Origin: Oryzibacter oryziterrae
Lineage (GTDB): Bacteria; Pseudomonadota; Alphaproteobacteria; Rhizobiales; Pleomorphomonadaceae
Assembly (NCBI RefSeq): GCF_021864535.1
Contig: NZ_JAKJIC010000009.1
Coordinates: 124,001 to 188,000 of the forward strand
Direction: 5' to 3'
Length of the DNA stretch: 64,000 bases
The notes under the pieces were generated by a model that was not told the DNA's origin, did no database searches, and saw only the letters and a list, made by a program, of their open reading frames with translations. Shown here piece by piece: positions 1 through 7,719 of the stretch. Every line of letters begins with the position of its first letter. Within the stretch, counting starts at the first letter, position 1. The position numbers and the translations under genes were made by a program.

Positions 1-2
1 CC

Positions 3-854
3 TCATTTGCCCAAGGACGTGCTGCCCGAATAGGTGAGCGTCGCCATCACGCGGTCGCCGCAGTCGCTGCTGGTCTGCGTCGCGCAGTCGCTGCCGGTGA
101 GCGAGTTGCCGTGATAGCGCAGATCGAGGTCGAGCCCCTCGGTGACGTCGACCGTCACGCCGGCGTTCCAGTAGAAATATGAGACCGGATCCGGATTGTG
201 CGAGGAATACCAGTCGTAGCCGAACTCGCCGGACAGGGTGAAACGCTCGCTGACCGGGATCGACGCATTCACGTAGCTCTCGACGTAATGATCGCCATTG
301 CCGACGTAGTTGGGTTCCCAATCGGTGCTGCCGGTCACCGCCGCGCCATTCTCGAAGGTATAGGTGAGGCTGGCATAGAGATCGGCATAATCCACGTCAT
401 GGTCGATCACCGTATAGGAAGCCCCCACATTGGCCTCAAGCTCGGGTGTCAGGGAACGAGTCACGTTGGCGTCGACGATCCATTCGTTCTGATACTTGTC
501 GGTGGGCGAATAGTCGCGCGCGATCGACGCATCGAAGGTCCAATCGCCATAGGTGGGCGACACGCCCGCCAGGATCTCCATGGTGGGATCATGGTCTTGA
601 CCATGGGTCCAGGCTCCGACCGCCACGCGCCAGATATCGAAATCGACAGTGACGCGCCCTTCCGCATAACCGGAATGATCCGTGGCCGTGAGGCCGGACG
701 AATAGTGATCGGTCGCAGCGAAAAATTTCCAGGAGATGTCCGGTTGCACGGCATCGGCAGCCTCGTCAGCCGCCTGGTCCGCCGCTTGGGCATGCCAGAC
801 GCCACTTACCATCGCGGCCAGAACGACCGCCACGCGCAACACAGACCCGTTCAT
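3..854 (-). CDS. TorF-like putative porin / outer-membrane beta-barrel protein
   Basis: The 283-residue product opens with a clear signal peptide (residues 1-24, ending AQA before AD). A run of alternating polar/aromatic beta-strand-like segments follows to the C-terminus. The overall pattern (WKFFAATDHYSSGL near the start, repeated YGDWTFDAS / YADLYASLTY segments) resembles the TIGR02001 (gcw_chp) porin-like family, so I infer an outer-membrane beta-barrel. Two cysteines near the C-terminus (SDCATQTSSDCGD) could form a disulfide in a loop. The stop codon lies at the extreme left edge, so the gene is complete. It is transcribed away from pgsA with about 200 bp between them. The substrate is unknown. 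Confidence 0.7.
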   Translation of the reverse strand: MNGSVLRVAVVLAAMVSGVWHAQAADQAADEAADAVQPDISWKFFAATDHYSSGLTATDHSGYAEGRVTVDFDIWRVAVGAWTHGQDHDPTMEILAGVSPTYGDWTFDASIARDYSPTDKYQNEWIVDANVTRSLTPELEANVGASYTVIDHDVDYADLYASLTYTFENGAAVTGSTDWEPNYVGNGDHYVESYVNASIPVSERFTLSGEFGYDWYSSHNPDPVSYFYWNAGVTVDVTEGLDLDLRYHGNSLTGSDCATQTSSDCGDRVMATLTYSGSTSLGK

Positions 855-1051
855 GATCGCCCCCGATAACCTTTTGCTAACCTCTCACAGCCCCCCTCCC
901 CACGCAATCCGTGATTCGCCGTTCGGGACGCCATCCCCAGCCGATGTCGAGCCGGCAGAACTGCCTATCCCGCCCCTTGCTTCCGGCAGCCGTCTTGCCC
1001 TTGTCGTCCTGCCGTGCGATGTCTCGGAAAACGCGTCATGAAGCTCCGCCG

Positions 1052-1630
1052 ATGAAACTCGTCTGGTCCCTGCCCAACATCCTGACATATCTGCGCATTG
1101 TCGCAGTTCCGGCCGTCGTTGCCGCCTTCTACATCGAGGGCGACGCAGGACGCTGGACAGCCTTTGGCCTGTTTGCGGCGGCCTCCATCACGGACTATTT
1201 CGACGGCTATCTAGCGCGCCTGTGGAAACAGCAATCTTCGCTTGGCCGCATGCTCGATCCGATCGCCGACAAGTTGCTGGTCTCGGTCTGCATCCTGGTG
1301 CTGACCAACAACAACACGATCGGCGGCTGGTCGCTCTGGGCGGCGGTAATCATCCTAATGCGTGAGATCTTCGTATCCGGCCTGCGCGAGTTCCTGGCGG
1401 AGCTGAAGGTTTCCGTGCCCGTGACGCGGCTCGCCAAGTGGAAGACCACGCTGCAGCTTGTCGCCATCGGCATCCTGCTGCTCGGCCCAACCGCCGACAA
1501 ATACGTCGATCACATTTCCGAACTAGGCCTTCTCCTGCTCTGGACGGCCGCAATCGTGACCCTGTACACGGGTTATGACTACTTCCGCACGGGCGTTGTC
1601 TATCTTATGGAAGAAAACCATGACCGATAG
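1052..1630 (+). CDS. pgsA: CDP-diacylglycerol--glycerol-3-phosphate 3-phosphatidyltransferase
   Basis: This inner-membrane enzyme condenses CDP-diacylglycerol with glycerol-3-phosphate, the committed step to phosphatidylglycerol. The 192-residue protein carries the full CDP-alcohol phosphotransferase motif, D51-G-x2-A55-R56-x8-G65-x3-D69-x3-D73, among hydrophobic segments. I chose the ATG at 1052 (MKLVWSLPN), which gives the usual family length; the frame is open further upstream but that part is not family-like. A five-codon reading frame (ATG at 1038) ends in a TGA overlapping this start, so translational coupling to a mini-leader is possible. The 3' end overlaps moaD by 11 bp. Confidence 0.93.
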   Translation: MKLVWSLPNILTYLRIVAVPAVVAAFYIEGDAGRWTAFGLFAAASITDYFDGYLARLWKQQSSLGRMLDPIADKLLVSVCILVLTNNNTIGGWSLWAAVIILMREIFVSGLREFLAELKVSVPVTRLAKWKTTLQLVAIGILLLGPTADKYVDHISELGLLLLWTAAIVTLYTGYDYFRTGVVYLMEENHDR

Positions 1631-1886
1631 AGAAGTCCGCCTCGTCTATTTTTCCTGGGTCCGTGAGCGCATCGGCGTGCCGGAAGAGCGGCTGGTGCTG
1701 CCCTCCGACATCATCACCGCCGGAGACCTCGTGCGCTGGCTGGCAACGCGCGACGACGCGCATGCCTTTGCCTTGCAGTCGCCGTCAACCATCCGCGTTG
1801 CCGTCGACCAGATGCATGTCAGTCATGACGAAGCCATAACGGAGGCCCGGGAAATCGCCCTTTTTCCGCCGATGACCGGCGGTTGA
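1620..1886 (+). CDS. moaD: Molybdopterin synthase sulfur-carrier subunit MoaD
   Basis: MoaD is the small subunit of molybdopterin (MPT) synthase. Its C-terminal glycine is thiocarboxylated and donates sulfur to precursor Z. The 88-residue product is a ubiquitin-fold size match and ends in PMTGG, the required terminal Gly-Gly. The ATG at 1620 overlaps the end of pgsA, implying co-transcription and coupling; an upstream in-frame start at 1575 would add a non-conserved extension. The partner moaE lies 0.7 kb downstream in the same direction, separated by a hydrolase gene. Confidence 0.9.
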   Translation: MTDREVRLVYFSWVRERIGVPEERLVLPSDIITAGDLVRWLATRDDAHAFALQSPSTIRVAVDQMHVSHDEAITEAREIALFPPMTGG

Positions 1887-1898
1887 CGGAGACTTCCC

Positions 1899-2570
1899 AT
1901 GGTGACGGACTGGATGACCCTTGCCGCCGCAGACGGCCATGCCCTCTCGGCCTATCGCGCCCTGCCCGCCGGCAAGCCTCTGGGCGGCGTTGTCGTGATT
2001 CAGGAAATCTTCGGCGTCAACGACCACGTCAGGCGCATCACCGAAGAGCTGGCGGCAGCCGGCTTTGCCGCTGTCGCGCCGGCGCTGTTCGACCGCTACG
2101 AGCGCAACGTCGACCTTGGATACACTGACGACGATCGGCAAAAGGGCATGGCCTTCATGTCCCACTTCGACTTCGCCAAGGCCCTTGCCGATGTGGCGGC
2201 GGCGAAGGCTGCCCTTGCCCCCATCGGCAAGGTCGGCATCGTCGGCTTCTGCCTCGGCGGCACCATCGCCTATCTGAGTGCCTGCCGTCAGGACTTCGAC
2301 GCCTCGGTCGGCTATTACGGCGGCGGCATCGCCCGGTTTCCCGACGATCGCCCGCGCGGGCCGCTGATGCTGCATTTCGGTGAAGCCGACGCGCATATTC
2401 CCCTGTCGGTTGGCGAGAAGGTCAAGGCGGAGAGCCCGGCGGTCGAAGTCTACACCTACCCCGGCGGCCACGGCTTCATGCGCAAGGAAACGCCGGCCGC
2501 CTATGACGAGGCGTCTGCCGTGTTGTCCTGGCAACGCAGCCTCGACTTCCTGAAGCTTCACCTCGCCTGA
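1899..2570 (+). CDS. Dienelactone hydrolase family protein
   Basis: An alpha/beta hydrolase of the dienelactone hydrolase (carboxymethylenebutenolidase) family, 223 residues. The catalytic triad is visible: Cys118 in GFCLGG, Asp164 in GEADAHI and His191 in PGGHGF. Glu36 in QEIFG is the residue that interacts with the nucleophile in this family. It lacks a signal peptide and is cytoplasmic. It lies between moaD and moaE with short gaps (12 and 16 bp), so it is probably co-transcribed with them. Nothing in the sequence ties it to molybdopterin chemistry or to a particular lactone substrate. Confidence 0.88.
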   Translation: MVTDWMTLAAADGHALSAYRALPAGKPLGGVVVIQEIFGVNDHVRRITEELAAAGFAAVAPALFDRYERNVDLGYTDDDRQKGMAFMSHFDFAKALADVAAAKAALAPIGKVGIVGFCLGGTIAYLSACRQDFDASVGYYGGGIARFPDDRPRGPLMLHFGEADAHIPLSVGEKVKAESPAVEVYTYPGGHGFMRKETPAAYDEASAVLSWQRSLDFLKLHLA

Positions 2571-2586
2571 TCGGGAGCATCCCACC

Positions 2587-3042
2587 ATGGCCACTGTCCG
2601 CGTCCAGGCAGAAGACTTCGACACCGGCGCCGAGATCGAGAAGGTCTCCGCCGGGCGCCGCGACATCGGGGCGGTGGCTAGTTTCGTCGGCCTCTGCCGG
2701 GACGAAGGCGGACGCCTTGCGGCACTGGAGCTCGAGCACTATCCCGGCATGGCCGAGGCAGAACTCGGCCGCGTGGTCGCGGAAGCCGAATCCCGCTGGC
2801 CGCTCGATGCCGTGACGGTGATCCACCGTTACGGCAAGATCGCGCCCGGCGCCCGCATCGTTCTGGTGGTGACCGCATCGAGCCACCGCGTCGCCGCCTT
2901 CGAGGCCTGCGAGTTCCTGATGGACTACCTGAAGACCCGCGCGCCCTTCTGGAAGAAGGAACATCTGATCGACGGCACCAGCGGCGCCTGGGTGGAAGCC
3001 AAGGGTGATGACGACGAGCGCACCAACCGCTGGAACGGTTGA
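2587..3042 (+). CDS. moaE: Molybdopterin synthase catalytic subunit MoaE
   Basis: The large subunit of MPT synthase, which accepts sulfur from MoaD-thiocarboxylate to convert precursor Z into molybdopterin. The 151-residue product has typical length and the conserved blocks FVGLCRD, LELEHYPGM, VIHRYGKI, SSHRVAAFEAC and APFWKKEH; the last contains the conserved active-site lysine region. The acidic C-terminal tail (GDDDERTNRW) is a common family ending. It closes the pgsA-moaD-DLH-moaE run; a 107-bp gap follows before the MarR gene. Confidence 0.93.
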   Translation: MATVRVQAEDFDTGAEIEKVSAGRRDIGAVASFVGLCRDEGGRLAALELEHYPGMAEAELGRVVAEAESRWPLDAVTVIHRYGKIAPGARIVLVVTASSHRVAAFEACEFLMDYLKTRAPFWKKEHLIDGTSGAWVEAKGDDDERTNRWNG

Positions 3043-3149
3043 GCATTTCGGCCCGGACTTCGAAGAGATTTTGCGTCGCAGCGATGAAGTGGCTATGCTC
3101 TCGCGCCGATCATTCCGGTTGAAGAACAGCAGGACGAAACACGTCAGAC

Positions 3150-3659
3150 ATGGCCGATACGCATTTCTCGCCAGCCAACGCCGCGCTCTCCGCCCGTCAA
3201 TCGGACGCGGGCAAGGAGCTCGATCTTGAGCTGATCGAACTCCTGTTCTTCGCCTATCGCGATTTTGTCGGCGAAGCGGACCAGACCCTGCTGGCCTTCG
3301 GCTTCGGCCGCGCGCATCACCGCGTGCTGCATTTCGTCAATCGCAATCCGGGCATGCGCGTCACCGATCTGCTGGACATCCTGCGCATCACCAAGCAGAG
3401 CCTCGGCCGCGTCCTCAAGCAGCTCGTCGACGACGGCTATGTGGATCAGACCCCCGGCCCGGTGGACCGGCGCGAACGCCTGCTGACCGTCACCGACAAG
3501 GGCAGCCGCCTTGTGCTCGCCCTGGCCGCCCGCCAGGACGCCCGCATCGCCCATGCGCTCGAAAGCATGCCCGCAGGCTCACGGCAAGTGGTGCGCGATT
3601 TCCTGTCGAACATGATCGACACCGCCGGCCATGCCCCGGCCAGTGAAACAGAGATCTGA
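3150..3659 (+). CDS. MarR family transcriptional regulator, PetP-like
   Basis: A 169-residue MarR-type winged-helix protein. The HTH region is VTDLLDILRITKQSLGRVLKQLVDDGYV and the beta-wing carries PGPVDRRERLLTVTDKG. It is followed after 2 bp by an OmpR-type response regulator and then a histidine kinase. The MarR-OmpR pair matches the petP-petR arrangement described in Rhodobacter, where the pair is needed for growth. By that analogy I call it PetP-like; the ligand and targets are unknown. The start at 3150 gives a typical MarR length. Confidence 0.85.
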   Translation: MADTHFSPANAALSARQSDAGKELDLELIELLFFAYRDFVGEADQTLLAFGFGRAHHRVLHFVNRNPGMRVTDLLDILRITKQSLGRVLKQLVDDGYVDQTPGPVDRRERLLTVTDKGSRLVLALAARQDARIAHALESMPAGSRQVVRDFLSNMIDTAGHAPASETEI

Positions 3660-3661
3660 CC

Positions 3662-4366
3662 ATGGTGACAGCGGCCATCCCCTCCGACGATGCCAACCAT
3701 GTCCTCGTGGTGGACGACGACAGCCGCATTCGCCAACTGCTCGCCAAATATCTCGCCAACAACGGTTATCGCGTCACGTGCGCCGCCGACGCCGTCGAGG
3801 CGCGCCGCAAGATCTCCTCCATCGAGTTCGACATCATGGTGCTCGACGTCATGATGCCCGGCGAGGACGGCTTCTCGCTGACCCGCGCCCTGCGCGCCGA
3901 GCAGGACCTGCCCATACTCTTGCTGACCGCCCGTGCCGAATCCGCCGATCGCATCACCGGACTGGAAGTTGGCGCCGACGACTATCTGACCAAGCCTTTC
4001 GAGCCACGCGAACTGCTGCTGCGCCTCAACAACCTGCTGAAGCGCCGCCCCCAGCCGGAAGTGCAGCTGTTGCGCGACGCCATCCAGTTCGGCCGCTTCA
4101 CCTATGACGCCAAGCGCGAGGAACTGTCCGACGGCACGGCACTCATCCGCCTCACCGATCGCGAACGGCAGTTGCTGACGCAGTTTGCCGCCAGCCCCGA
4201 CGGCACCGTGTCGCGCGAATCCCTCATCGGCGGTGACGGCGAAGTGGGCGAGCGGACCATCGACGTGCAGATTAACCGCCTGCGCCGGAAGATCGAGGAC
4301 GACCCGGCCAATCCCATTCATCTGCAGACTGTGCGTGGCATCGGCTATCGGCTGAGGTTCGACTGA
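3662..4366 (+). CDS. OmpR-family response regulator, PetR-like
   Basis: A two-domain DNA-binding response regulator of 234 residues. The receiver domain (about 12-128) has the acidic pocket VVDDD and the phosphoacceptor Asp62 in MVLDVMMPGEDG, with Lys in DYLTKPFEP. The C-terminal winged helix (about 140-234) ends with the typical INRLRRKIEDDP and TVRGIGYRLRF. It lies between the MarR gene and a histidine kinase, 2-3 bp from each, so the three form one operon. The kinase is the natural phosphodonor. Confidence 0.92.
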   Translation: MVTAAIPSDDANHVLVVDDDSRIRQLLAKYLANNGYRVTCAADAVEARRKISSIEFDIMVLDVMMPGEDGFSLTRALRAEQDLPILLLTARAESADRITGLEVGADDYLTKPFEPRELLLRLNNLLKRRPQPEVQLLRDAIQFGRFTYDAKREELSDGTALIRLTDRERQLLTQFAASPDGTVSRESLIGGDGEVGERTIDVQINRLRRKIEDDPANPIHLQTVRGIGYRLRFD

Positions 4367-4369
4367 CCC

Positions 4370-5830
4370 ATGACGAACACCGTCCCGCCCCCAGACCCTG
4401 CCGACGGCTCCTGCTCGCGCCTTCGCTGGCTGGACAGGGCGGACCGGGGCATGCGCGTCGTGCGCCAGACCGTCGCCCGCTACAGCCCGCAACCGGTCAG
4501 ATATTTCTGGCGTCGCATGTCCATCGAGTTCAACCGATGGCTTCCCAAGGGACTGCTGGCGCGCTCGCTGCTGATCATCGTCCTGCCGATGCTGATCCTG
4601 TTGACGGTGCTGACCTCCGTCTTCATGGACCGCCACTGGCTGCTGGTCACCGATCGCCTGTCGAGCGGTGTGGTGCGCAACGTGGCGGCGCTGGTGAACA
4701 TTGCCGAAGCGCCCCTGCCGGATCAGGTGCGGCTCGGCATGCTCGAATCCGCCGGACGCGCCATGCAGCTCGATGCCGTCCTGCTGCCGCAAGGCGACCT
4801 CGGCCAAAGCGAGCTGGATGAGAATGACATTGTCCACCGCATGCTGGCACAGGCGATCCAGCTGACGCTGAACCGCCCCTACACCATTGCCAACGCGGAA
4901 GGCTCAAGCGTCCGCATCCGCATCCCCGTCAATGGGGCGACGCTGGAAGTCGTGTTCCCGCGCAACATCGCCTATGCCGCCAATTGGCACTTCTTCCTCG
5001 TCTGGATGATGGTGACGGCGACGGTGCTGATCCTGATCTCCACCCTGTTCATCCGCAACCAGATCAAGCCGATCCAGCGGCTGGCGGACGCCGCCGAAGC
5101 CTTCGGCAAGGGACAACCGGTGCAGGACTTCTCGCCCGCCGGCGCAAGGGAAGTGCGCCGCGCCGCCTATGCCTTCATCGGCATGCGCCGGCGCATCGAG
5201 CGGCAGATTGAACAGCGCACCACCATGCTCGCCGGCGTCAGCCATGACCTCAGAACCATACTCACCCGCTTCCGCCTGGAACTGGCGCTGCAGCCGGAAT
5301 CGGAGGAGACATCGGCGATGCGGGCCGACATCGGCGAGATGGAGGCCATGCTCAATGCCTATCTGGATTTTGCACGCGGCGATCCGGACGAGGAAGCGCG
5401 CACCGTTTCGGTGGGCGAACTCCTGCGCGATGCATTGAGGCTGCCGGGCGGTTTGCCCAAACCCGTGGAGATCGACGTCAGGGGAGACGATCACGCCAAC
5501 CTGCGCGCCACGGCCATACGCCGCATGCTGGTCAATCTGGTGGGGAACGCCCTTCGCTATGGGCGGAGTCACGTTCATGTGCTGATCGAACGGGGCGACA
5601 CGCATCTTGTGATCACCGTCGACGACGACGGCCCTGGCGTGCCGGAGGCGGAGCGGGAAGCGGTGTTCAAGCCCTTCTACCGCCTTGACCAGGCCCGCAA
5701 CCAGGATATCCCCGGGACGGGCCTTGGCCTTGCCATTGCGCGGGATGCCGCCCGAAGCCATGGCGGCGACATCCATCTTGAGAGCAGCCCCCAGGGGGGC
5801 CTGCGCGTCGTAACGCGCCTGCCTGTCTGA
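4370..5830 (+). CDS. Membrane sensor histidine kinase (HAMP, HisKA, HATPase)
   Basis: This 486-residue sensor kinase is the likely partner of the preceding regulator. Two membrane segments (about 62-86 and 208-228) flank a periplasmic sensor domain of about 120 residues, followed by HAMP, then a dimerization domain with phosphoacceptor His292 in GVSHDLRT. The ATPase domain shows the N box LVNLVGNALRYG, G1 DDDGPGVP, F box FKPFYRLD and G2 GTGLGLA. The general layout resembles EnvZ. A roughly 60-residue cytoplasmic extension precedes the first membrane segment. The gene ends 6 bp from the convergent DUF1127 gene. Confidence 0.92.
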   Translation: MTNTVPPPDPADGSCSRLRWLDRADRGMRVVRQTVARYSPQPVRYFWRRMSIEFNRWLPKGLLARSLLIIVLPMLILLTVLTSVFMDRHWLLVTDRLSSGVVRNVAALVNIAEAPLPDQVRLGMLESAGRAMQLDAVLLPQGDLGQSELDENDIVHRMLAQAIQLTLNRPYTIANAEGSSVRIRIPVNGATLEVVFPRNIAYAANWHFFLVWMMVTATVLILISTLFIRNQIKPIQRLADAAEAFGKGQPVQDFSPAGAREVRRAAYAFIGMRRRIERQIEQRTTMLAGVSHDLRTILTRFRLELALQPESEETSAMRADIGEMEAMLNAYLDFARGDPDEEARTVSVGELLRDALRLPGGLPKPVEIDVRGDDHANLRATAIRRMLVNLVGNALRYGRSHVHVLIERGDTHLVITVDDDGPGVPEAEREAVFKPFYRLDQARNQDIPGTGLGLAIARDAARSHGGDIHLESSPQGGLRVVTRLPV

Positions 5831-5836
5831 ACAGGC

Positions 5837-6073
5837 TCAGCGGGGCAGAAGCCGCGGCGGCATCCGGAGATTGGAAATCGGATGCCAGGGCGACCGGCTG
5901 ACCTCGATCTCGGCCGAATCACGGTTGAAGCCGACATCGTCGAGCAGATAGGGATCTGCCAGCATGCGGGAGAGATCCTGCCTCAGCTGCGAGCGCTTTT
6001 TCCACTGGCGGTAGATCTGACGCGGCGAGATGGCCAGCTCGGCCCAGTGGCGCATGGTCATCGAGAAAATCAT
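5837..6073 (-). CDS. DUF1127 domain small protein
   Basis: A 78-residue protein with the DUF1127 (YjiS-like) pattern: a basic, Trp-containing helix (YRQWKKRSQLRQDLSRM) followed by LADPYLLDDVGFNRDSAEIEVSRSPW. Small proteins of this family are common in alphaproteobacteria; a few bind RNA or affect phosphate and central metabolism, but the role here is not known. It is divergent from the LysR regulator at 6328, with a 254-bp intergenic region that holds a LysR-type dyad. Confidence 0.8.
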   Translation of the reverse strand: MIFSMTMRHWAELAISPRQIYRQWKKRSQLRQDLSRMLADPYLLDDVGFNRDSAEIEVSRSPWHPISNLRMPPRLLPR

Positions 6074-6186
6074 TTTTGTTCTCCAAGCTTTCCTTTGAAC
6101 CCTATATGGCAGTGCGGCAAAGCGTCTTCAAACGCGTTTTTCGTTCGCTTGACTTTCGAAAATCTCAATCGTAAACACCCCGTTAA

Positions 6187-6201
6187 TTCACATGGCGTGA
6201 A
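6187..6201. promoter_or_regulatory. Candidate LysR-type operator (TTCAC-N5-GTGAA)
   Basis: A perfect 5-bp inverted repeat with a 5-bp spacer between the divergent DUF1127 and LysR genes. It fits the loose T-N11-A rule for LysR-type binding sites, and its position suits autoregulation and control of the DUF1127 gene. The assignment rests on position and symmetry only. Confidence 0.4.
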
Positions 6202-6327
6202 CGCTTGATCGTTTAGAATTGCGACCGCCAACCGGGTTCCTTTCGACAAGATTTGACCGGCTGGACGAAATAAGACGTCACGATTCGCCCCGGAAATGAG
6301 CCTGTTCAAACCATAGGCAGAACCAAG

Positions 6328-7221
6328 ATGCAGCGGTTGCCTTCCCTCAATGCATTGCGCGCCTTCGAATGCGTCGCCCGCCTCGGCGCCGTCAACCGAG
6401 CCGCCGAGGAAATGAACGTTACCGAAAGTGCGGTCAGCCGACAGGTACGCGCGCTCGAAGAAGATCTGCGTGTCGAACTGTTTCGTCGCGTGCACCGCGG
6501 CGTAAGGCTTTCTCCTGAGGGAGAGCAACTTCTGCGCTATCTAGGGTCCGCTTTCGATACCATCCGCCGCGGCGTCGAGCAGATCCGCGCACGGCCGGGC
6601 GAGGTACGGGTGCGGACGCCGCCCACCTTCGGCTCGCGCTGGCTGCTGCCGCGTCTGCGTGACTTCGAGATGGCCAACCCCGACATGTCCGTCCGCGTCA
6701 CGATCCTGTGGGAGAACATGGAGCCGTCTGACGCCGAGAACGATGTCGGCGTTGTCTACGAAAGCCGTGGCTGGCCGGAGGAGGAGCTCATTCCCTTCCT
6801 GCACGAGCGACTGACACCTGTGTGCTCACCGGCCTTTCTGGCAAGTGTCAAGGCAAAGGACACGGCGGAGATGATTCGATCCTCGCAGCTGCTGCATTGC
6901 TCGGTGGTGCGCGACTGGGAGCGCTGGGTCACCACGGCTCTGCCCGGCGAATCCATGGACGTGGCACGCGGCGAGATCTTCGATACGATGGATACGGCGC
7001 TGAGAGCGGCGGAGGCCGGCCGCGGTTTTGCCATCGCCGATCTCGCCATGGTGGACCACGATCTGGCGCTGGGGCGCCTGGTGGCGCCTTTCCCGACCAT
7101 CGCCGAAGGCGTCGACAACTTCTACATCGTGCGGCGCGACCGGCTGCGGCCGAAGCCGGAGGTGACGCGCTTCATCGACTGGTTGTTCGCCCAGGTCCGT
7201 GCGGACGGCGCTGCGGGGTAG
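6328..7221 (+). CDS. LysR family transcriptional regulator, GcvA-like
   Basis: A 297-residue LysR regulator. The N-terminal HTH (residues 5-65) has LNALRAFECVARLGAVNRAAEEMNVTESAVSRQVRALEEDL, written here to show the typical spacing, and the start MQRLPSLNALRAFE is characteristic of the GcvA/AmpR-like subgroup. The effector domain runs from about 90 to 290. It is divergent from the DUF1127 gene, which is the simplest candidate target. A copy of the intergenic repeat begins a few bases after its stop codon. Confidence 0.88.
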   Translation: MQRLPSLNALRAFECVARLGAVNRAAEEMNVTESAVSRQVRALEEDLRVELFRRVHRGVRLSPEGEQLLRYLGSAFDTIRRGVEQIRARPGEVRVRTPPTFGSRWLLPRLRDFEMANPDMSVRVTILWENMEPSDAENDVGVVYESRGWPEEELIPFLHERLTPVCSPAFLASVKAKDTAEMIRSSQLLHCSVVRDWERWVTTALPGESMDVARGEIFDTMDTALRAAEAGRGFAIADLAMVDHDLALGRLVAPFPTIAEGVDNFYIVRRDRLRPKPEVTRFIDWLFAQVRADGAAG

Positions 7222-7228
7222 TACCGAG

Positions 7229-7335
7229 CGTCATTGAAAATGACTCTCTGCATCCCGCATTCGAATGTCTCATGCCCTTGATGCAGATGAGACATTCGAA
7301 ACATCTTCAATGAGCCGATGCGTCAGCATCTTGGG
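7229..7335. repeat. Intergenic hairpin repeat, copy 1
   Basis: This element is shared with 24150-24256. Its core is a perfect 14-bp inverted repeat (arms 7260-7273 and 7287-7300) around a 13-nt loop. About 20 nt later comes a conserved tail GAGCCGATGCGTCAGCATC, itself containing a GATGC-N4-GCATC mini-hairpin. An upstream mini-hairpin GTCATT-GAA-AATGAC lies at 7230-7244. The two copies share the arms (with paired substitutions), loop length and tail. It sits between lysR and the end of csaA. No protein is supported, although an artefactual short frame ([14 protein letters not shown]) reads through it. Confidence 0.75.
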
Positions 7336-7373
7336 CAGAATTGGTATGAATGCGTGGCGACCGACGCAGCGGC

Positions 7374-7715
7374 TCAGTAGAGCCGCCCGCCCACTTCCGC
7401 CTCAAGACCGGGACCGACCAGCACCACGTGCCCCTTGTCGTCCGGCACACCCAGCGTCAGCACTTCCGAGCGCATCGGACCGATCTGCTTGGGCGGGAAG
7501 TTGACGACGCCGAGCACCAGCCGGCCAGGCAGGTCCTCGACCCGATAGTTCTCGGTGATCTGCGCCGAGGAACGGCGCAGACCGATCTCCGGTCCGAAAT
7601 CGATCGTCAGCTTGTAGGCCGGCTTGCGCGCTTCCTTGAACACCTCGGCGGTGACAATGCGGCCGACGCGGATGTCGACTTTCAGGAAGTCGTCGTAGGA
7701 AATCGGATCAGCCAT
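7374..7715 (-). CDS. csaA: CsaA-like tRNA-binding / chaperone protein
   Basis: A 113-residue stand-alone OB-fold tRNA-binding domain (EMAP-II/Arc1p/CsaA type), with DFLKVDIRVGRIVTAE at the start and VVNFPPKQIGPMRSEVLTLG toward the end. Single-domain proteins of this kind (CsaA) bind tRNA and have been linked to export-related chaperone activity. It lies 4 bp downstream of proC on the same strand, so the two are probably one transcript. Confidence 0.88.
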   Translation of the reverse strand: MADPISYDDFLKVDIRVGRIVTAEVFKEARKPAYKLTIDFGPEIGLRRSSAQITENYRVEDLPGRLVLGVVNFPPKQIGPMRSEVLTLGVPDDKGHVVLVGPGLEAEVGGRLY

Positions 7716-7719
7716 CGGC

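Noticed and set aside
6070-6528. 152-codon minus-strand frame opposite the LysR gene
   Set aside because: It overlaps the LysR start region and the intergenic dyad. The sequence is not protein-like and the LysR frame explains the region.
7122-7310. Short minus-strand frame through repeat copy 1 ([14 protein letters not shown])
   Set aside because: A similar peptide is predicted at copy 2 (24237) because the DNA repeat is shared. The constraint is on base pairing, not on codons.
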